Origin: Candidatus Latescibacterota bacterium
GTDB taxonomy: Bacteria; Latescibacterota; UBA2968; UBA8231
Reading direction: 5' to 3'
Length of the DNA: 14,891 nt
Assembly: GCA_021295675.1 (NCBI GenBank)
Contig: JAGWBY010000033.1
Coordinates: 20,923 to 35,813 of the forward strand
This document shows, one piece after another, positions 13,022-14,891 of this stretch. The position numbers were made by a program, and so were the translations under genes. How positions within the stretch are numbered: position 1 is the stretch's first letter; every line of letters starts with the position of its first letter. Under the pieces are notes generated by a model. It worked only from the letters and a program-made list of their open reading frames with translations. It was not told the origin of the DNA and did no database searches.

Positions 13022-14891
<1,870 letters not shown>

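Overview
This window is the replication-origin neighbourhood of a bacterial chromosome. A leftward gene block runs from about 8277 down to 1, a rightward block runs from 8481 to 14891, and an AT-rich DnaA-box region lies between dnaA and dnaN. The organism cannot be named from sequence alone. YidC with a large N-terminal periplasmic domain, a secreted S41 protease and a DciA-type helicase loader point to a Gram-negative-type, didermic lineage. Roughly balanced base composition, many TTG/GTG starts and frequent absence of a Shine-Dalgarno (SD) sequence would suit an uncultured FCB-like or related phylum, but that placement is only a guess.

Leftward block (read right to left): rpmH, rnpA, yidD, yidC, mnmE and rsmG form the classic ribosome/membrane-insertion/tRNA-modification cluster, starting from a good promoter at 8331-8359. 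Two identical parS-like centromere sites flank the mnmE-rsmG spacer, yet parA, parB and mnmG, often found here, are absent. A 310-base AT-rich gap (3492-3801) holds a second cluster of DnaA boxes. A second operon follows: CDP-alcohol phosphatidyltransferase, tmk, an S41 processing protease and the N-terminus of RNase G/E, cut by the window edge.

Rightward block: dnaA, the probable oriC (9876-10420), dnaN, recF, dciA (DUF721) and gyrB, that is initiator, sliding clamp, repair loader, helicase loader and gyrase.

There are several sequence irregularities. gyrB is interrupted twice by apparent deletions of about 22 nt that shift the frame. rsmG seems to have lost its C-terminal strand by frameshift. 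The phosphatidyltransferase start sits at a T6 run that separates it from a better ATG start. A 9-bp repeat with 22-bp period surrounds the mnmE start. RnpA lacks its usual N-terminal helix. Some of these could be assembly errors and some could be real. I found no CRISPR, rRNA, tRNA, transposase or phage gene, and no convincingly novel multi-gene system. The points of most interest are the parS pair, the second DnaA-box cluster and the gyrB lesions.
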